6,793 nt of DNA from Bacteroidota bacterium (lineage in GTDB: Bacteria; Bacteroidota; Bacteroidia; Flavobacteriales; Crocinitomicaceae). A model generated the notes under the pieces. It was not told where the DNA came from and ran no database searches. It worked only from the letters and a program-made list of their open reading frames with translations. The translations under genes were made by a program, and so were the position numbers. The stretch covers positions 1 through 6,793 of the forward strand of contig SYKJ01000025.1 in NCBI GenBank assembly GCA_005798205.1, in the 5' to 3' direction. Each line of letters opens with the position of its first letter. The first letter of the stretch is position 1. Shown here one piece after another: positions 6,603 through 6,793 of this stretch.

Positions 6603-6698
6603 TTAGATTGGAAAGAAATTGTTGAGGGATGAAGAACCAGCGGGTTCGAACCGGAGCAAAGCGGAGCTCACTGAAAAGCGACTTTTGGAGCTTGAAGT
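6584..6698 (+). repeat. Tandem repeat unit 1 (115 bp), starting inside the tRNA-Ser 3' end
   Basis: The unit starts with the last 19 bases of the tRNA (AATCCCGCTCCCTCCGCCA, 6584-6602), continues through a TTAGATTG linker, GAGGGATG (6624-6631), a T-arm-like GCGGGTTCGAA (6640-6650) and a hairpin-forming stretch, and ends where the next AATCCCGC begins at 6699. Bases 6584-6679 recur at 6699-6793 with one substitution (G6611 to A6726) and one single-base deletion after GGGATGA. That near-identity implies recent duplication or homogenisation. No protein is plausibly coded: the reverse open frame across it only mirrors the repetition. Confidence 0.93.
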
Positions 6699-6717
6699 AA
6701 TCCCGCTCCCTCCGCCA
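6624..6717 (+). pseudogene. Degenerate tRNA-Ser-derived element with a T-loop insertion
   Basis: Read across the repeat boundary, this stretch resembles a collapsed copy of the neighbouring tRNA-Ser. GAGGGATG (6624-6631) equals bases 6514-6521 of the tRNA and can pair with TCCCTC (6707-6712). The D-arm, anticodon arm and variable arm are replaced by a few bases (AAGAACCA). The T-arm 5' half GCGGGTTCGAA (6640-6650) is separated by 50 bases (6651-6700) from its 3' half TCCCGC (6701-6706), which leads into the acceptor 3' strand, discriminator G and CCA (6715-6717). With no anticodon it cannot decode. A second, incomplete copy starts at 6739. Derivation from the tRNA is inferred from the collinear matches; the acceptor 5' match alone is short. 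Confidence 0.6.
6651..6700 (+). other. 50-bp hairpin-forming insert inside the T-loop copy
   Basis: The segment splits what would be TTCGAA|TCCCGC in the tRNA, with AA at both junctions. It can fold as AGCTC (6665-6669) with GAGCT (6688-6692), a 4/1 internal loop, then AAAAG (6674-6678) with CTTTT (6682-6686) around a CGA loop. A direct repeat CGGAGC occurs at its left end (6652-6657 and 6662-6667). It codes for nothing visible and has no T-run, so it is not a classical terminator. The same sequence starts again in unit 2 (from 6765). Confidence 0.6.
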
Positions 6718-6793
6718 TTAGATTGAAAAGAAATTGTTGAGGGATGAGAACCAGCGGGTTCGAACCGGAGCAAAGCGGAGCTCACTGAAAAGC
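6699..6793 (+). repeat. Tandem repeat unit 2, cut off by the window end
   Basis: This is the second copy of the tRNA-tailed unit, again starting AATCCCGCTCCCTCCGCCA (6699-6717) and matching unit 1 through CACTGAAAAGC at the final base. The visible 95 bases correspond to all but about the last 19 bases of unit 1. The array therefore may continue to the right, and its copy number is unknown. Confidence 0.92.

Noticed and set aside
6584..6725. Att sites bounding an integrated island
   Set aside because: The direct repeats are only 115 bp apart with no integrase or cargo between them, so in this window they are a tandem repeat and not island ends.
6603..6785. 60-residue minus-strand open frame with an internally repeated SALLRFEPAGS-like segment
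   Set aside because: It lies wholly in the tRNA-derived tandem repeats; the peptide repetition just mirrors the DNA repeat, and there is no homology I recognise or start signal.
6584..6793. CRISPR array at the right edge
   Set aside because: The whole 115-bp unit is repeated almost identically, with no variable spacers between short repeats, and the unit contains tRNA sequence.

Overview
The window looks like a piece of a Bacteroidota chromosome, probably Flavobacteriales-like. This rests on low-GC, A-rich leaders without Shine-Dalgarno motifs, a long Bacteroidota-type PurM (390 aa), a Bacteroidota-type HtpG, a DjlA-like TerB/J-domain protein, and several -7 boxes resembling TAnnTTTG. The exact genus cannot be told from the sequence alone.

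Layout from left to right. Positions 2-1345 (+) hold the C-terminal part of an M1-family metallo-aminopeptidase with a HEAT-repeat tail; its N-terminus and zinc site lie outside the window. It converges, with a 6-bp gap, on a minus-strand classical short-chain dehydrogenase (1352-2110). A 128-bp AT-rich divergent spacer (2111-2238) holds symmetric motifs and a sigma-54-like promoter candidate facing htpG. Next, all on the plus strand, come htpG (2239-4143), a membrane-anchored TerB + DnaJ-domain protein starting at GTG (4199-4960), xseB (5028-5237) and purM (5271-6443). The first two are both chaperone-related, and xseB and purM are housekeeping genes 33 bp apart. A tRNA-Ser(GCT) gene with encoded CCA occupies 6513-6602 and has a plausible promoter of its own.

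The unusual part is the right edge. Starting inside the 3' end of the tRNA, a 115-bp unit repeats in tandem (6584-6698 and 6699 to the window end, still running). Each unit looks like a shrunken tRNA-Ser copy: an acceptor 5' strand, no D-arm, anticodon arm or variable arm, a T-arm 5' half and loop, then a 50-bp hairpin-forming insert in the T-loop, then the T-arm 3' half, acceptor 3' strand and CCA. This tRNA-derived, hairpin-interrupted array is the best candidate here for something undescribed. The rest is mostly conserved core genome.
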